Source: Akkermansia muciniphila (GTDB lineage: Bacteria; Verrucomicrobiota; Verrucomicrobiia; Verrucomicrobiales; Akkermansiaceae). Taken from it: a stretch of DNA of 9,260 nucleotides. Below are positions 1 through 6,572 of this stretch, one piece after another. The position numbers and the translations under genes are program-made. Every line of letters starts with the position of its first letter. Positions within the stretch are counted from its first letter, which is position 1. Location of the stretch: assembly GCA_945870545.1 (NCBI GenBank), contig CAMBTF010000046.1, positions 1 to 9,260 on the forward strand. The letters run 5' to 3'. Below the pieces are notes generated by a model, which made no database searches, was not told the DNA's origin, and saw only the letters and a program-made list of their open reading frames with translations.

Positions 1-65
1 CTCACGGTGATCGTTTTCATGGCTTATGTGTAACATGTTTCACGCTGCTGACAACGCCGCCGGAA

Positions 66-1169
66 TCACTCCGCCACGGGCAGGAACTCGGGCAAGGTGC
101 CTGGGACGCCGGCGAGGCGAGGGTTCGCTTCCCAGCCCTCCCGCGTGAAGATGCGGCGGGCGATGCGTTTCAGGGATTCCTTGGCATTGCGGACATTGGG
201 GCGTTCGGGACGGAGCCGGTCGCCTTCCCCGCCGGGTAGGAAAGACCAGGAGAACATGATGCGGGAATCGACCATGCCGGGCTTGTCTTCGTAGGTGCGG
301 GTTTCGCCAAAGCGCATGTCGGCGATCCAGACGCCCTCGGCGTGGGGGCGGGCGATCCACCAGCCGCGCGAGAACCATTTAATGGTCGCGACCTCCCGTT
401 CCTTTTCCAGACCCGCGAGAGATTCGGCGCGGCGCGGGTAGATCGTCCAGCGAACAGGAGCGGAGGGGCTTTCGAAAACGGAGCGGTAACCGACCCAGAG
501 TTCGTCGCCGCGATCCACGACGGAGCGCCAAAGGAGGGTATTGAACGCGGTGGGTGCCTCCATGCGGCGTTCGTAAGTGACTGCGCGGCGGGCGAGGTCG
601 GCATCGAAGGTGGAGGATATCAAAAATTTCAAACCGAAGGTAAGGGCGACGTATCCTGAGCTGATTCCTAGTCCCCATGCCAGCAGGCGGGTGCGTTTTT
701 TCTGGAGCTTTTTGGCGCGGCAAAAACAGAGCCATACGAGAGCGACGAGCAGCGGCAAGGTGTAGAGCGGATCGATGATGAAGAGGTTATTGAAAGCCAG
801 GCGCGTATCGGAAAACGGCCAGAGGACGGAGGTGCCATAGACGGTGAAGCAGTCGATGAGAACGTGGGTTGACCATACGAGGAAGACGAACCAGCCCGCG
901 CGGGTGGGGGATATCTTTTCCTTTATCCAGAGCTTTGCCAGCGGCTTGGCCAGTGCGAGCGAGGCGATGACCATAAGCAGCAGTGAATGGCTCGCTCCGC
1001 GGTGGAATTCGAGTTGCCGGGCGTTGTCGAGGAACGGGGAGAAAATCACATCAAGATCGGGAAGGGTGCCAAACAGCAGTCCCCATGCGACGGCGCGGTT
1101 GCCGAGCTTTTTTCCGAGGAGCGCTTCGCCGACGGCGGCTCCGAGTGTGGCTTGGGTGATAGAATCCAC
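66..1169 (-). CDS. YdjM/DUF457-family membrane-bound metal-dependent hydrolase
   Basis: This 367-residue protein resembles the YdjM (DUF457, LexA-binding, membrane-bound metal-dependent hydrolase) family. The N-terminus MDSITQATLGAAVGEALLGK is typical. Likely metal-site motifs are PDLD at residues 37-40, HRGASHS at 56-62 and HVLIDCFTVYG at 102-112, with a DP pair at 133. Hydrophobic stretches near residues 63-76, 93-106, 135-150 and 163-185 suggest several membrane segments. A soluble, Trp-rich C-terminal half (about 190-367) follows, with no function I can assign. The start is GTG at 1169; the codons right after it match the family N-terminus, so I trust it despite the lack of a Shine-Dalgarno. 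It lies 20 bp after the stop of the upstream unknown gene, so the two are probably co-transcribed. The enzymatic substrate of this family is not known to me. Family call is firm, role is not. Confidence 0.88.
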   Translation of the reverse strand: MDSITQATLGAAVGEALLGKKLGNRAVAWGLLFGTLPDLDVIFSPFLDNARQLEFHRGASHSLLLMVIASLALAKPLAKLWIKEKISPTRAGWFVFLVWSTHVLIDCFTVYGTSVLWPFSDTRLAFNNLFIIDPLYTLPLLVALVWLCFCRAKKLQKKRTRLLAWGLGISSGYVALTFGLKFLISSTFDADLARRAVTYERRMEAPTAFNTLLWRSVVDRGDELWVGYRSVFESPSAPVRWTIYPRRAESLAGLEKEREVATIKWFSRGWWIARPHAEGVWIADMRFGETRTYEDKPGMVDSRIMFSWSFLPGGEGDRLRPERPNVRNAKESLKRIARRIFTREGWEANPRLAGVPGTLPEFLPVAE

Positions 1170-1189
1170 TTTGAGCGCTACTTTTTTTT

Positions 1190-2107
1190 CTAAGGTTTTG
1201 GGCTCAGTGTCTTGCTAAACTCGTTCCATAGCAGGCGGGTGATGTGCGACTCCAATGCCCTCAGCGGATCGTCCAGCGCCTCGGGAGCGGGGTTGTAGGA
1301 GGTAGTTTTGGAGAGGTGGCCGCGGACAAGGTTGAACGTGGTTTTCAGGAGGTCATTGCTGAGGGTTTCCGTATCATCGGTGGTGAAGGAGAGAACATCC
1401 GTGGATGACGCATCAACGCCGGGTCCGGTGATCCACAGGGCGACGGGCGTGGGAGTATCTGTGCTCTGAAGCGTGCGGCCGATGTGGAGTTCATGGGAGA
1501 ACCTGACGATGCCGGAGGAGGCGGTATTGAGATCGCGTGTCATGTTTGCCATGATGGCAGGCAGGATTTCGGAAAACCTCCCGCCGGTGCCGATATGGAT
1601 GACGACCTGTGCCGCTACATCGGGATCGGTGTTCCAATCGGGCAGCTTGGGCTTGAGCCGGTGGATCGCTGAGATGGCGGATTGGATTTGCTCGGGATCG
1701 GATTCCGCGAGATCGAGAACCCGCTCATAGGCGAGGAGCGCGCGCTGGAAAGCGGCTGCCTGTTCGAGGGCGGCAGCGAGAGCGAGGAGTTTTGCGGAAC
1801 CCTCCGGCGCCCGATCCGAGTAGGTGTCCAATACGGGAGCGGATTTGATGTCGCCGAGATCGACGGGATCAAGCAGGGCGGTGAGATCCGGAAGGGTGTC
1901 CGCGTCATCAGGCGGCGGGACTTTGATGGAGATCGCATCGTCCTCCAGGCGTGAGGCCGGCAGGGAGGCAAGGGCTTCGGCGCGGATCTGGCTGAGCGTC
2001 GCTTCGGACGGCGGGGTTAGGAAATCCATGTCGCGCGTGCCCATCCACCATAACAGGACGAGGGTGAGCAGGCAGAGTGGGATCACAGCTAGGATCGGGA
2101 TTCGCAT
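1190..2107 (-). CDS. Hypothetical membrane-anchored protein with a TPR-like stretch
   Basis: I do not recognise this 305-residue protein. Residues 3-22 form one hydrophobic segment ending in WW, which reads as an N-terminal membrane anchor or uncleaved signal; no lipobox is visible. Residues 28-100 are acidic and Pro/Asp-rich, probably a flexible linker. Residues 103-156 are helical and Ala/Leu-rich (for example AFQRALLAYERVLDLAESDP), with the spacing of a tetratricopeptide-like hairpin. Residues 165-300 look like a mixed alpha/beta domain with HIGTGGRFSE near 171-180 and no catalytic motif I can name. The start is ATG at 2107, directly after the rplS terminator, with no Shine-Dalgarno. It precedes the YdjM-type hydrolase by 20 bp, so a shared transcript and a shared envelope role are plausible, but that is inference. 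Confidence 0.8.
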   Translation of the reverse strand: MRIPILAVIPLCLLTLVLLWWMGTRDMDFLTPPSEATLSQIRAEALASLPASRLEDDAISIKVPPPDDADTLPDLTALLDPVDLGDIKSAPVLDTYSDRAPEGSAKLLALAAALEQAAAFQRALLAYERVLDLAESDPEQIQSAISAIHRLKPKLPDWNTDPDVAAQVVIHIGTGGRFSEILPAIMANMTRDLNTASSGIVRFSHELHIGRTLQSTDTPTPVALWITGPGVDASSTDVLSFTTDDTETLSNDLLKTTFNLVRGHLSKTTSYNPAPEALDDPLRALESHITRLLWNEFSKTLSPKP

Positions 2108-2161
2108 GGTTGGATGTGAGCGAATCTAGGCAGCGGCGGCGAACGGGCAAGGCAACAAAGA

Positions 2162-2196
2162 AAAAACCCCGCCGGATTCACGCCGGTGGGGTTTTT
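2162..2196 (-). terminator. Rho-independent terminator after rplS
   Basis: The arms AAAAACCCC (2162-2170) and GGGGTTTTT (2188-2196) are perfectly complementary. An inner CCGG/CCGG stem (2172-2175 with 2183-2186) sits around a 7-base loop. Read on the minus strand, the hairpin ends in a run of T and begins about 25 bp past the rplS stop at 2220. One inner pair is an A-C mismatch on the minus strand but G-U on the plus strand, so the plus-strand hairpin is slightly better. No plus-strand gene ends here, so the natural client is rplS. Confidence 0.85.
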
Positions 2197-2219
2197 GGAA
2201 ACGGTAACGCGCCGAAGGA

Positions 2220-2564
2220 TCAGCTGGCGCTCTTGACGAGAAGGGCGCGCTTGCCGACCCGGTCGCGGAGGTAATGGAGCTTGGCGCGGCGGACTTTGCC
2301 TTTGTTGGTGACCTCGATTTTGGCGATACGCGGGGTGTGCAGCGGGAAAACGCGCTCGACGCCCTCGCCGTAGGAGATTTTACGGACAGTGAAAGCGGAA
2401 TTAATGCCGGAGCCTCCCTTGGCAATCACGAGACCTGCGAAGATCTGGACGCGCTCCTTGCCGCCCTCGACCACCCGGCAGTGCACCTTGACGGTGTCTC
2501 CGACGTTGAATGACGCAACATCCTCCTTGAGTTGCTCCTGCTCGATTTTTTTGATGATGTCCAT
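2220..2564 (-). CDS. rplS: 50S ribosomal protein L19 (bL19)
   Basis: This is bL19, a large-subunit protein located at the 30S-50S interface. The 114-residue length is that of the family. Recognisable blocks are [20 protein letters not shown] (residues 19-38), the [13 protein letters not shown] segment just after it, [20 protein letters not shown], and the basic C-terminal region [19 protein letters not shown]. Translation starts at ATG 2564 with no Shine-Dalgarno in front; the upstream bases on the coding strand are a CACTAC repeat. The usual partners trmD and rimM are not adjacent here: the upstream neighbour is hisI, across a 168-bp spacer, so rplS seems to have its own promoter. A strong terminator follows. 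Confidence 0.97.
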   Translation of the reverse strand: MDIIKKIEQEQLKEDVASFNVGDTVKVHCRVVEGGKERVQIFAGLVIAKGGSGINSAFTVRKISYGEGVERVFPLHTPRIAKIEVTNKGKVRRAKLHYLRDRVGKRALLVKSAS

Positions 2565-2732
2565 GGTCTTGGTAGTGGTAGTGGAAAGTGTGTATGAGAC
2601 CCTCGAGATGCCATAAAGGCAAACAGGGGGCGAGACGGTTAGGGCTTTCCCACTCCTTTTGCAAGGGTGAAATTTGGGAAATAAACGCTGAAATACTGAA
2701 AAGCTGAAATGCTGAGATTTTTTCGAGGGTGT
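2565..2732. other. Spacer between hisI and rplS (probable rplS leader)
   Basis: This 168-bp non-coding stretch lies between the hisI stop and the rplS start. It contains the octamer repeat array at 2687-2718, and it must hold the rplS promoter if rplS is not read through from hisI. On the minus strand, a TTGCAA at about 2658-2663 could serve as a -35 element, but I see no convincing -10 at the right distance, so I do not call a promoter. Close to the rplS start the coding strand carries CCACTACCACTACC in place of a ribosome binding site. Confidence 0.5.
2687..2718. repeat. Four tandem degenerate octamers (GCTGAAAT type)
   Basis: The units are GCTGAAAT (2687-2694), ACTGAAAA (2695-2702), GCTGAAAT (2703-2710) and GCTGAGAT (2711-2718), followed by a T run. 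On the minus strand this would read as a Ser-Ala-Phe-Gln type peptide. I recall such peptides as spurious translations of short interspersed repeats in environmental bacterial genomes. The array lies just past the hisI stop, in non-coding DNA. Confidence 0.7.
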
Positions 2733-3188
2733 TTACGTGGTCTTTTTCCCATACACGGAGGAGGGATCGAACGATAGATCCGACTGGGTGAAAGCGAGCG
2801 CGGCGGGAGTTCCGGGGATGACTTTGCGGTAGAAACAGGAGTTGCGGCCGGTGTGGCAGGCACCCGCGCCGATCTGTGCGACCACGATGACGAGCGCGTC
2901 CTGGTCGCAGTCGGTTCGTATCTCGACGATTTTCTGGGTGTGGCCGGAAGTTTTCCCCTTGTGCCAAATTTCCGAACGCGAGCGAGACCAATAGACCGCC
3001 TCGCCGTATTCCAAGGACAGCCGCAGCGATTCGGCGTTCATGTAGGCGAGCATCAGCGGCTCACTGGTGACGGAATCAATGGCTATCGCGGGGATCAGTC
3101 CGTCGGCATCGAACTTGGGCGCGAACTCGCCGGACTCCTCGATATGAGCTTTGTCTTTGCGGACGGAAAAAGGGCTGGGTGAAGACAT
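2733..3188 (-). CDS. hisI: Phosphoribosyl-AMP cyclohydrolase
   Basis: HisI opens the adenine ring of phosphoribosyl-AMP, the third step of histidine biosynthesis, in the cytoplasm. With the start at 3188 the protein is 151 residues. Diagnostic motifs are [18 protein letters not shown] (about residues 66-83), the metal-binding DCDQD (93-97, with D93, D95, D97 for Mg and C94 for Zn), GACHTG (C111) and SCF (C118), completing the Zn-binding cysteine set. There is no HisE (phosphoribosyl-ATP pyrophosphatase) domain, so it is the monofunctional type, and no other his gene is adjacent. An ATG at 3212 would add eight residues. Neither start has a Shine-Dalgarno; I chose 3188 because the family's N-terminus is short. 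It is divergent from the regulator at 3385. Confidence 0.95.
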   Translation of the reverse strand: MSSPSPFSVRKDKAHIEESGEFAPKFDADGLIPAIAIDSVTSEPLMLAYMNAESLRLSLEYGEAVYWSRSRSEIWHKGKTSGHTQKIVEIRTDCDQDALVIVVAQIGAGACHTGRNSCFYRKVIPGTPAALAFTQSDLSFDPSSVYGKKTT

Positions 3189-3384
3189 GGTGAGGGAAAA
3201 ATGGAAGCGCATCGGCCATGCTGTCGAGAGCGGATTTTGGTATCCCTCAGTCTAGCGGACCATTATGCCCAAAGCCGTCATGCGAGCGGAGGGCAGCACC
3301 ATTTCAACGCGGAGCGAATCCTCGGGGTGTCCTCTGGTCATGCTTTCGCGAGCGCTGCTCTTTTGTGTTTAGATAACTCGCCCG
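3189..3384. other. Divergent intergenic region hisI / regulator
   Basis: About 196 bp separate the divergently transcribed hisI and the winged-helix regulator, so promoters for both must lie here. A TAGATA at about 3370-3375 could be a -10 element for the regulator, but there is no matching -35 hexamer at the usual distance. I see no clear inverted repeat operator. A short open frame on the plus strand across this region has no recognisable protein character. Confidence 0.45.
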
Positions 3385-4107
3385 ATGTGCCCACTCGACA
3401 AGGAAAAACCTCCGGCTAGGATGACTGGGTTGTTTCCGCCGGACAAACCCATGTTTCACCCTGCTTTCCATGATCTACTCAAGCCGCAATGGCTCGGCAC
3501 GCTTGCCGAGCTGAAGGTATCCGGGGGGCTGGCGGTGAGCGAGCTGTCGCGACGGCTCGACTCCAGCTACATGACGGTGAAGCAGCATTGTGAGGATCTC
3601 ACCAAGCTCGGCTACCTGAGGCGATCGCGCATCCCCCGCACGGAAATCGGCAGGCCGGAGATTTTCTATCGGCTTTCGGAAAAGGCAGAAGGTATTTTCC
3701 CTGGTATCCCGGAAAGTTTCACGCTGGATATCCTCGTCCAGATTCAGCGCACATTTGGCGAGACCGCCCCTGACCGGTTGCTTTTCCAGCATTTTCAAGA
3801 GCGAGAGGAGGAGTGGAAAGGGAAACTGAGCAGAGGCACGACCCTGCTCTACAAGGCGCATCTTTTTGCTAAGATTCGCACGCAGGAAGGGCTTTTTATC
3901 AGCTGTTTGCATGATCCTGAGACGGGTGTCATCACTCTCCGCGAGTTTCACCATCCGTTGGCTCGAGTGTATGCCAAGCATCCCCATGCGATCGAAATGG
4001 AGCGCCGCGCGATCGAGGGGGCCTTTGGCGTGAAAGTCTCCCGCAAGCCCGCTGCTGGCGCGGAAGGAGCGCCAGCGCATATCGACTTTGTTATCGATGT
4101 GCGGTAG
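3385..4107 (+). CDS. Winged-helix transcriptional regulator, COG2345/SufR-like, lacking the Fe-S cysteines
   Basis: A 240-residue predicted DNA-binding regulator. Residues 34-104 form a winged helix-turn-helix: helices around GTLAELKVSGGLAVSELSRR (38-57) and SYMTVKQHCEDLTKLGYL (61-78), then a wing carrying GRPEIFYRLSEKA (89-101). The GRPxxxYxL wing is characteristic of the COG2345 (predicted ArsR-like) and SufR group. The C-terminal part (183-237) keeps the family outline: an ITLREFHHP segment, HPHAIEMERR, then GVKVSR and a final beta strand. SufR-type cysteines at the corresponding sites are absent; H189-H190 and H199/H201 lie near the first two positions. ATG codons at 3421 and 3451 are alternative starts; the last gives a protein beginning MFHPAFHDLL just before the HTH. 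None has a Shine-Dalgarno. It lies 80 bp upstream of the lipoprotein gene, which it may regulate. Confidence 0.85.
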   Translation: MCPLDKEKPPARMTGLFPPDKPMFHPAFHDLLKPQWLGTLAELKVSGGLAVSELSRRLDSSYMTVKQHCEDLTKLGYLRRSRIPRTEIGRPEIFYRLSEKAEGIFPGIPESFTLDILVQIQRTFGETAPDRLLFQHFQEREEEWKGKLSRGTTLLYKAHLFAKIRTQEGLFISCLHDPETGVITLREFHHPLARVYAKHPHAIEMERRAIEGAFGVKVSRKPAAGAEGAPAHIDFVIDVR

Positions 4108-4187
4108 GGTGATTTTTTCACAAAAGGATTTTGAATCAGAACCGCCTTATCTTTGTCAAAGACCCCAGCCACCAGATCGGCATACTT

Positions 4188-6563
4188 ATGAAAATCCTCA
4201 CATTTCCGTTATTCGTCGCGAGTTTATTACTCTTCCTCATTTCCTGCGACAAGCCCATCAACGAAGAGGGCTCGAAGCTCAGCCAGCTTGAAAAAAAGGC
4301 GGCGGAGGCAGAGGAGCGGCAGAGGCAGCTTGAGTCGGAGCTCGCTGAGCAGAAACTTCTTACAGAGAGGGACGCGATCGAGCGGGAGCGGACGCTGATC
4401 GAGCAGGATCGCATGGCGATGGAGGAGGCGAGAAACGCGGACAAGGCTGCGCTAGATGCGGAGCTGGAGAAGCGGAGCGCGGAGCTCGCGGAGCGGGAAC
4501 GCAGGATGTCCGAAGCGCAGGGAAATCTCGATCAGAAGGAGCGACAACTGACGGGCCTTGAGGGAAAGCTCAGCCAGCGCGAGTTGGACTTGGCCGGACG
4601 ACAGCCGCTCAAGGCGCTGCCCGTTAGCCGGAAGGATTTCGTCAGCGGGCCGACGGGGGATTTCCGGAATTTCTATGAGCCTCTTGGAGCTTATGGATCG
4701 TGGTTTAAAACTAGGAATTACGGCTATGTGTATCAGCCCACGGTCGTGCGGGATTTTTCATGGAGGCCATACACGCGCGGGCGCTGGGCGTTCACGAATC
4801 AGGGCTGGACATGGGTTTCCAGTGAGCCTTTCGGCTGGGCCTGCTATCACTACGGGCGTTGGGCGCAGTTGCGCGGTGTTGGCTGGGTGTGGGTGCCCGG
4901 CAGTGAGTGGGCACCGGCCTGGGTGACATGGCGTGAAAGCCGCGGACACATTGGCTGGGCGCCCTTGCCGCCCGAAACGCTCGCATGGCGCGGCCGCGCG
5001 TGGGATTCCTCGGTAGAGGTAAGCTTCGGGATCAGTAGCTCGAATTTCTCCTTCGTAAGCTACCGGAATTTTGGAAACAATATCCAAGCTTACTGCCTGC
5101 CTCCCGCGCAGAATACGGTGATTTACAGCAACACCACGAACATCACCTATTACCAAGTCACGGGCAACCGGGTCTTCGTCGGTGGTCCCGGATATCGCAA
5201 TGTATGTGATCGGATCGGTAGGCCGTTTCCCATCCATCATCTCCGCACTGACCTGAACCCGGACTTCGGACGCGGTGGCCGCCAGCTTGGCTCGCATTTC
5301 CATGGCAACGAGCTGCAGGTCATAGCGCCGCGCATGGATGCAAGCTGGAACCAGGCCTTGCGTCCCGCAAACGTCAATCGGGATCTCGGTGATGTCACCA
5401 TCGACAGGCCGAACGAACTTCCTGCGGAGGTGCGCGATGAATTCCGTGACCGTCGCGCCGAGGAAATCCGCCAAGCAGAACAGGTTATTGTGGATGCGGG
5501 TGGGCGAGAAAACTTCGAGAGAGAGCGGATAGATCAGATTGAACAGAGCCGTAGGGAGGCAGTGGAAGCGGAGAAAGCAGCGGAAGCGGAGCGCAACCCT
5601 ATCACTAAGCCGCAGCCGGAGACGATCCCAGGCACGATTCCCGAGGTGCCACTGGAGCAGCCCGTGGCGGAAATTCCGGACAGGCCTACCGACCGCCCCG
5701 ATCGTCCGGGTCGCCCCGGAAGACCTGATGGTAGAGATCCGATCCCGACCCTTCCCGAACCGCCCACCATTCCGGGTGATAACCAAGATCCCGTCGCGGA
5801 GATTCCCACTTTGCCAGCTCCGATAACTGACCCAGAGCGTCCTGAGCGCCCCGGCATACCTGAGCGTCCTCAACGTCCTGATCCTACACCACCTCCTGGT
5901 GTTGATAAGCCTGTCGTAGAGCCGCCCGCGATCGAACCGCCCGCCCAGCCTCCGTCCGTTCCCGAGCAACCTGTTGCACCAGAAATACCAGAACGCCCGG
6001 TGCAACCGGAAATTCCTGGAAACCCCGAGCCTCCAGTCACCCCCGAGCCTCCCGCGCCGGAGCAGCCCTTACAGCCTGTTGCACCAGAATTGCCAGAACG
6101 TCCGGTGCAGCCTGAAGTCCCGGTAGCCCCGGAGCCTCCCGCGCCGGAGCAGCCCCAACAACCTGAGCCAGAACGCCCAGTGATGCCGGAGCGTGATCAG
6201 GCCGAAGAAGCCCGTCGCCAACAACAGCAGGAGGAAATACGCCAGCAACAGGAGCAGCAGGAACGTGCCCGCCAACAGCAGGAGGAAATCCGCCAGCAAC
6301 AGGAACAGCAGGAACGTGCCCGCCAGCAACAGGAGGAAATACGCCAGCAACAGGAGCAGCAGGAGCGTGCCCGCCAGCAACAGGAGGAACAACGCCGCCA
6401 GCAGCAGGAGGAACAACGTCAGCAGCAGCAGGAGGAAATGCGCCGCCAGCAACAGGAGGAAATGCGCCGCCAGCAGGAGGAGCAGATGCGTCGCCAGCAG
6501 GAGGAGCAGATGCGTCGTCAACAAGAGGAACAGCAACGCCAGCAGCAACAGCAACAGCAATGA
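4188..6563 (+). CDS. Large lipoprotein: coiled coil, DUF6600 Trp-rich domain, Pro-rich linker, Gln/Arg-rich tail
   Basis: The start at ATG 4188 (791 residues) puts a lipoprotein signal at the N-terminus: MKILTF, a hydrophobic core, then lipobox LISC with C20 as the lipidated residue and Asp at +2. An in-frame TTG at 4131 would bury this signal behind 19 residues and is less likely. Residues about 28-135 are highly charged heptad-like coiled coil. Residues about 162-265 are a Trp-rich domain of the DUF6600 type, with WRPYTRGRW, GWTWVS, FGWACYHYGRW, GWVWVPGSEWAPAWVTW and GWAPLPPE. Residues 480-665 are Pro/Glu-rich with ERPxRP and PEPPAPEQP repeats. From about 672 to the end the chain is EE(I/M)RQQQ-type repeats, finishing in seven Gln. 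In the families I know, DUF6600 proteins are exported and of unknown function. I infer an envelope protein whose tail reaches into the periplasm or lies along the cell wall. Confidence 0.88.
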   Translation: MKILTFPLFVASLLLFLISCDKPINEEGSKLSQLEKKAAEAEERQRQLESELAEQKLLTERDAIERERTLIEQDRMAMEEARNADKAALDAELEKRSAELAERERRMSEAQGNLDQKERQLTGLEGKLSQRELDLAGRQPLKALPVSRKDFVSGPTGDFRNFYEPLGAYGSWFKTRNYGYVYQPTVVRDFSWRPYTRGRWAFTNQGWTWVSSEPFGWACYHYGRWAQLRGVGWVWVPGSEWAPAWVTWRESRGHIGWAPLPPETLAWRGRAWDSSVEVSFGISSSNFSFVSYRNFGNNIQAYCLPPAQNTVIYSNTTNITYYQVTGNRVFVGGPGYRNVCDRIGRPFPIHHLRTDLNPDFGRGGRQLGSHFHGNELQVIAPRMDASWNQALRPANVNRDLGDVTIDRPNELPAEVRDEFRDRRAEEIRQAEQVIVDAGGRENFERERIDQIEQSRREAVEAEKAAEAERNPITKPQPETIPGTIPEVPLEQPVAEIPDRPTDRPDRPGRPGRPDGRDPIPTLPEPPTIPGDNQDPVAEIPTLPAPITDPERPERPGIPERPQRPDPTPPPGVDKPVVEPPAIEPPAQPPSVPEQPVAPEIPERPVQPEIPGNPEPPVTPEPPAPEQPLQPVAPELPERPVQPEVPVAPEPPAPEQPQQPEPERPVMPERDQAEEARRQQQQEEIRQQQEQQERARQQQEEIRQQQEQQERARQQQEEIRQQQEQQERARQQQEEQRRQQQEEQRQQQQEEMRRQQQEEMRRQQEEQMRRQQEEQMRRQQEEQQRQQQQQQQ
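5970..6161 (+). repeat. Imperfect in-gene Pro-rich duplication (105 bp then 87 bp)
   Basis: Within the lipoprotein gene, a unit beginning PVAPEIPERPVQPEIP (5970-6074, 35 codons) is followed by a second beginning PVAPELPERPVQPEVP (6075-6161, 29 codons). Both end in PEPPAPEQP plus two residues; the second lacks six codons in the middle. Codon-level differences between the copies show the duplication is not brand new. Confidence 0.85.
6231..6383 (+). repeat. Three in-frame 51-bp repeats encoding EEIRQQQEQQERARQQQ
   Basis: Units begin at 6231, 6282 and 6333 and each encodes the same 17 residues, EEIRQQQEQQERARQQQ, with only synonymous differences such as AATACG/AATCCG and CAACAG/CAGCAA. From 6384 on, the array breaks into shorter units of about 24 bp (EEQRRQQQ, EEMRRQQQ, EEQMRRQQ), ending in a CAG/CAA run. 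Confidence 0.93.
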
Positions 6564-6572
6564 TCCTCGTGG

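Noticed and set aside
34..49. CATGTTTCAC(G/C)CTGCT near the window start and again at 3450-3465, and the reverse complement of its first ten bases at 7011-7020
   Set aside because: One copy is within the coding sequence of the regulator and the shared part is short, so chance is the simplest explanation; too few copies to define a motif.
3201..3419. Small plus-strand open frame in the hisI/regulator spacer
   Set aside because: It overlaps the start of the regulator and the hisI 5' end in another frame and lacks any motif or ribosome binding site.
4758..6005. Long antisense open frame (about 415 codons) opposite the lipoprotein gene
   Set aside because: It is a by-product of the biased codon use of the Pro/Arg-rich sense gene; its composition is not protein-like and the sense strand has clear domains and a lipoprotein signal.
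6069..6560. Antisense Leu-rich open frame that looks like a membrane protein
   Set aside because: Runs of Leu arise simply from reading the complement of the CAG/CAA/GAG repeats; no start context or family similarity.
6231..6563. Possible CRISPR array because of regular repeats
   Set aside because: Repeats are contiguous, in-frame multiples of three with no unique spacers, and lie inside a coding region; no cas gene is present.
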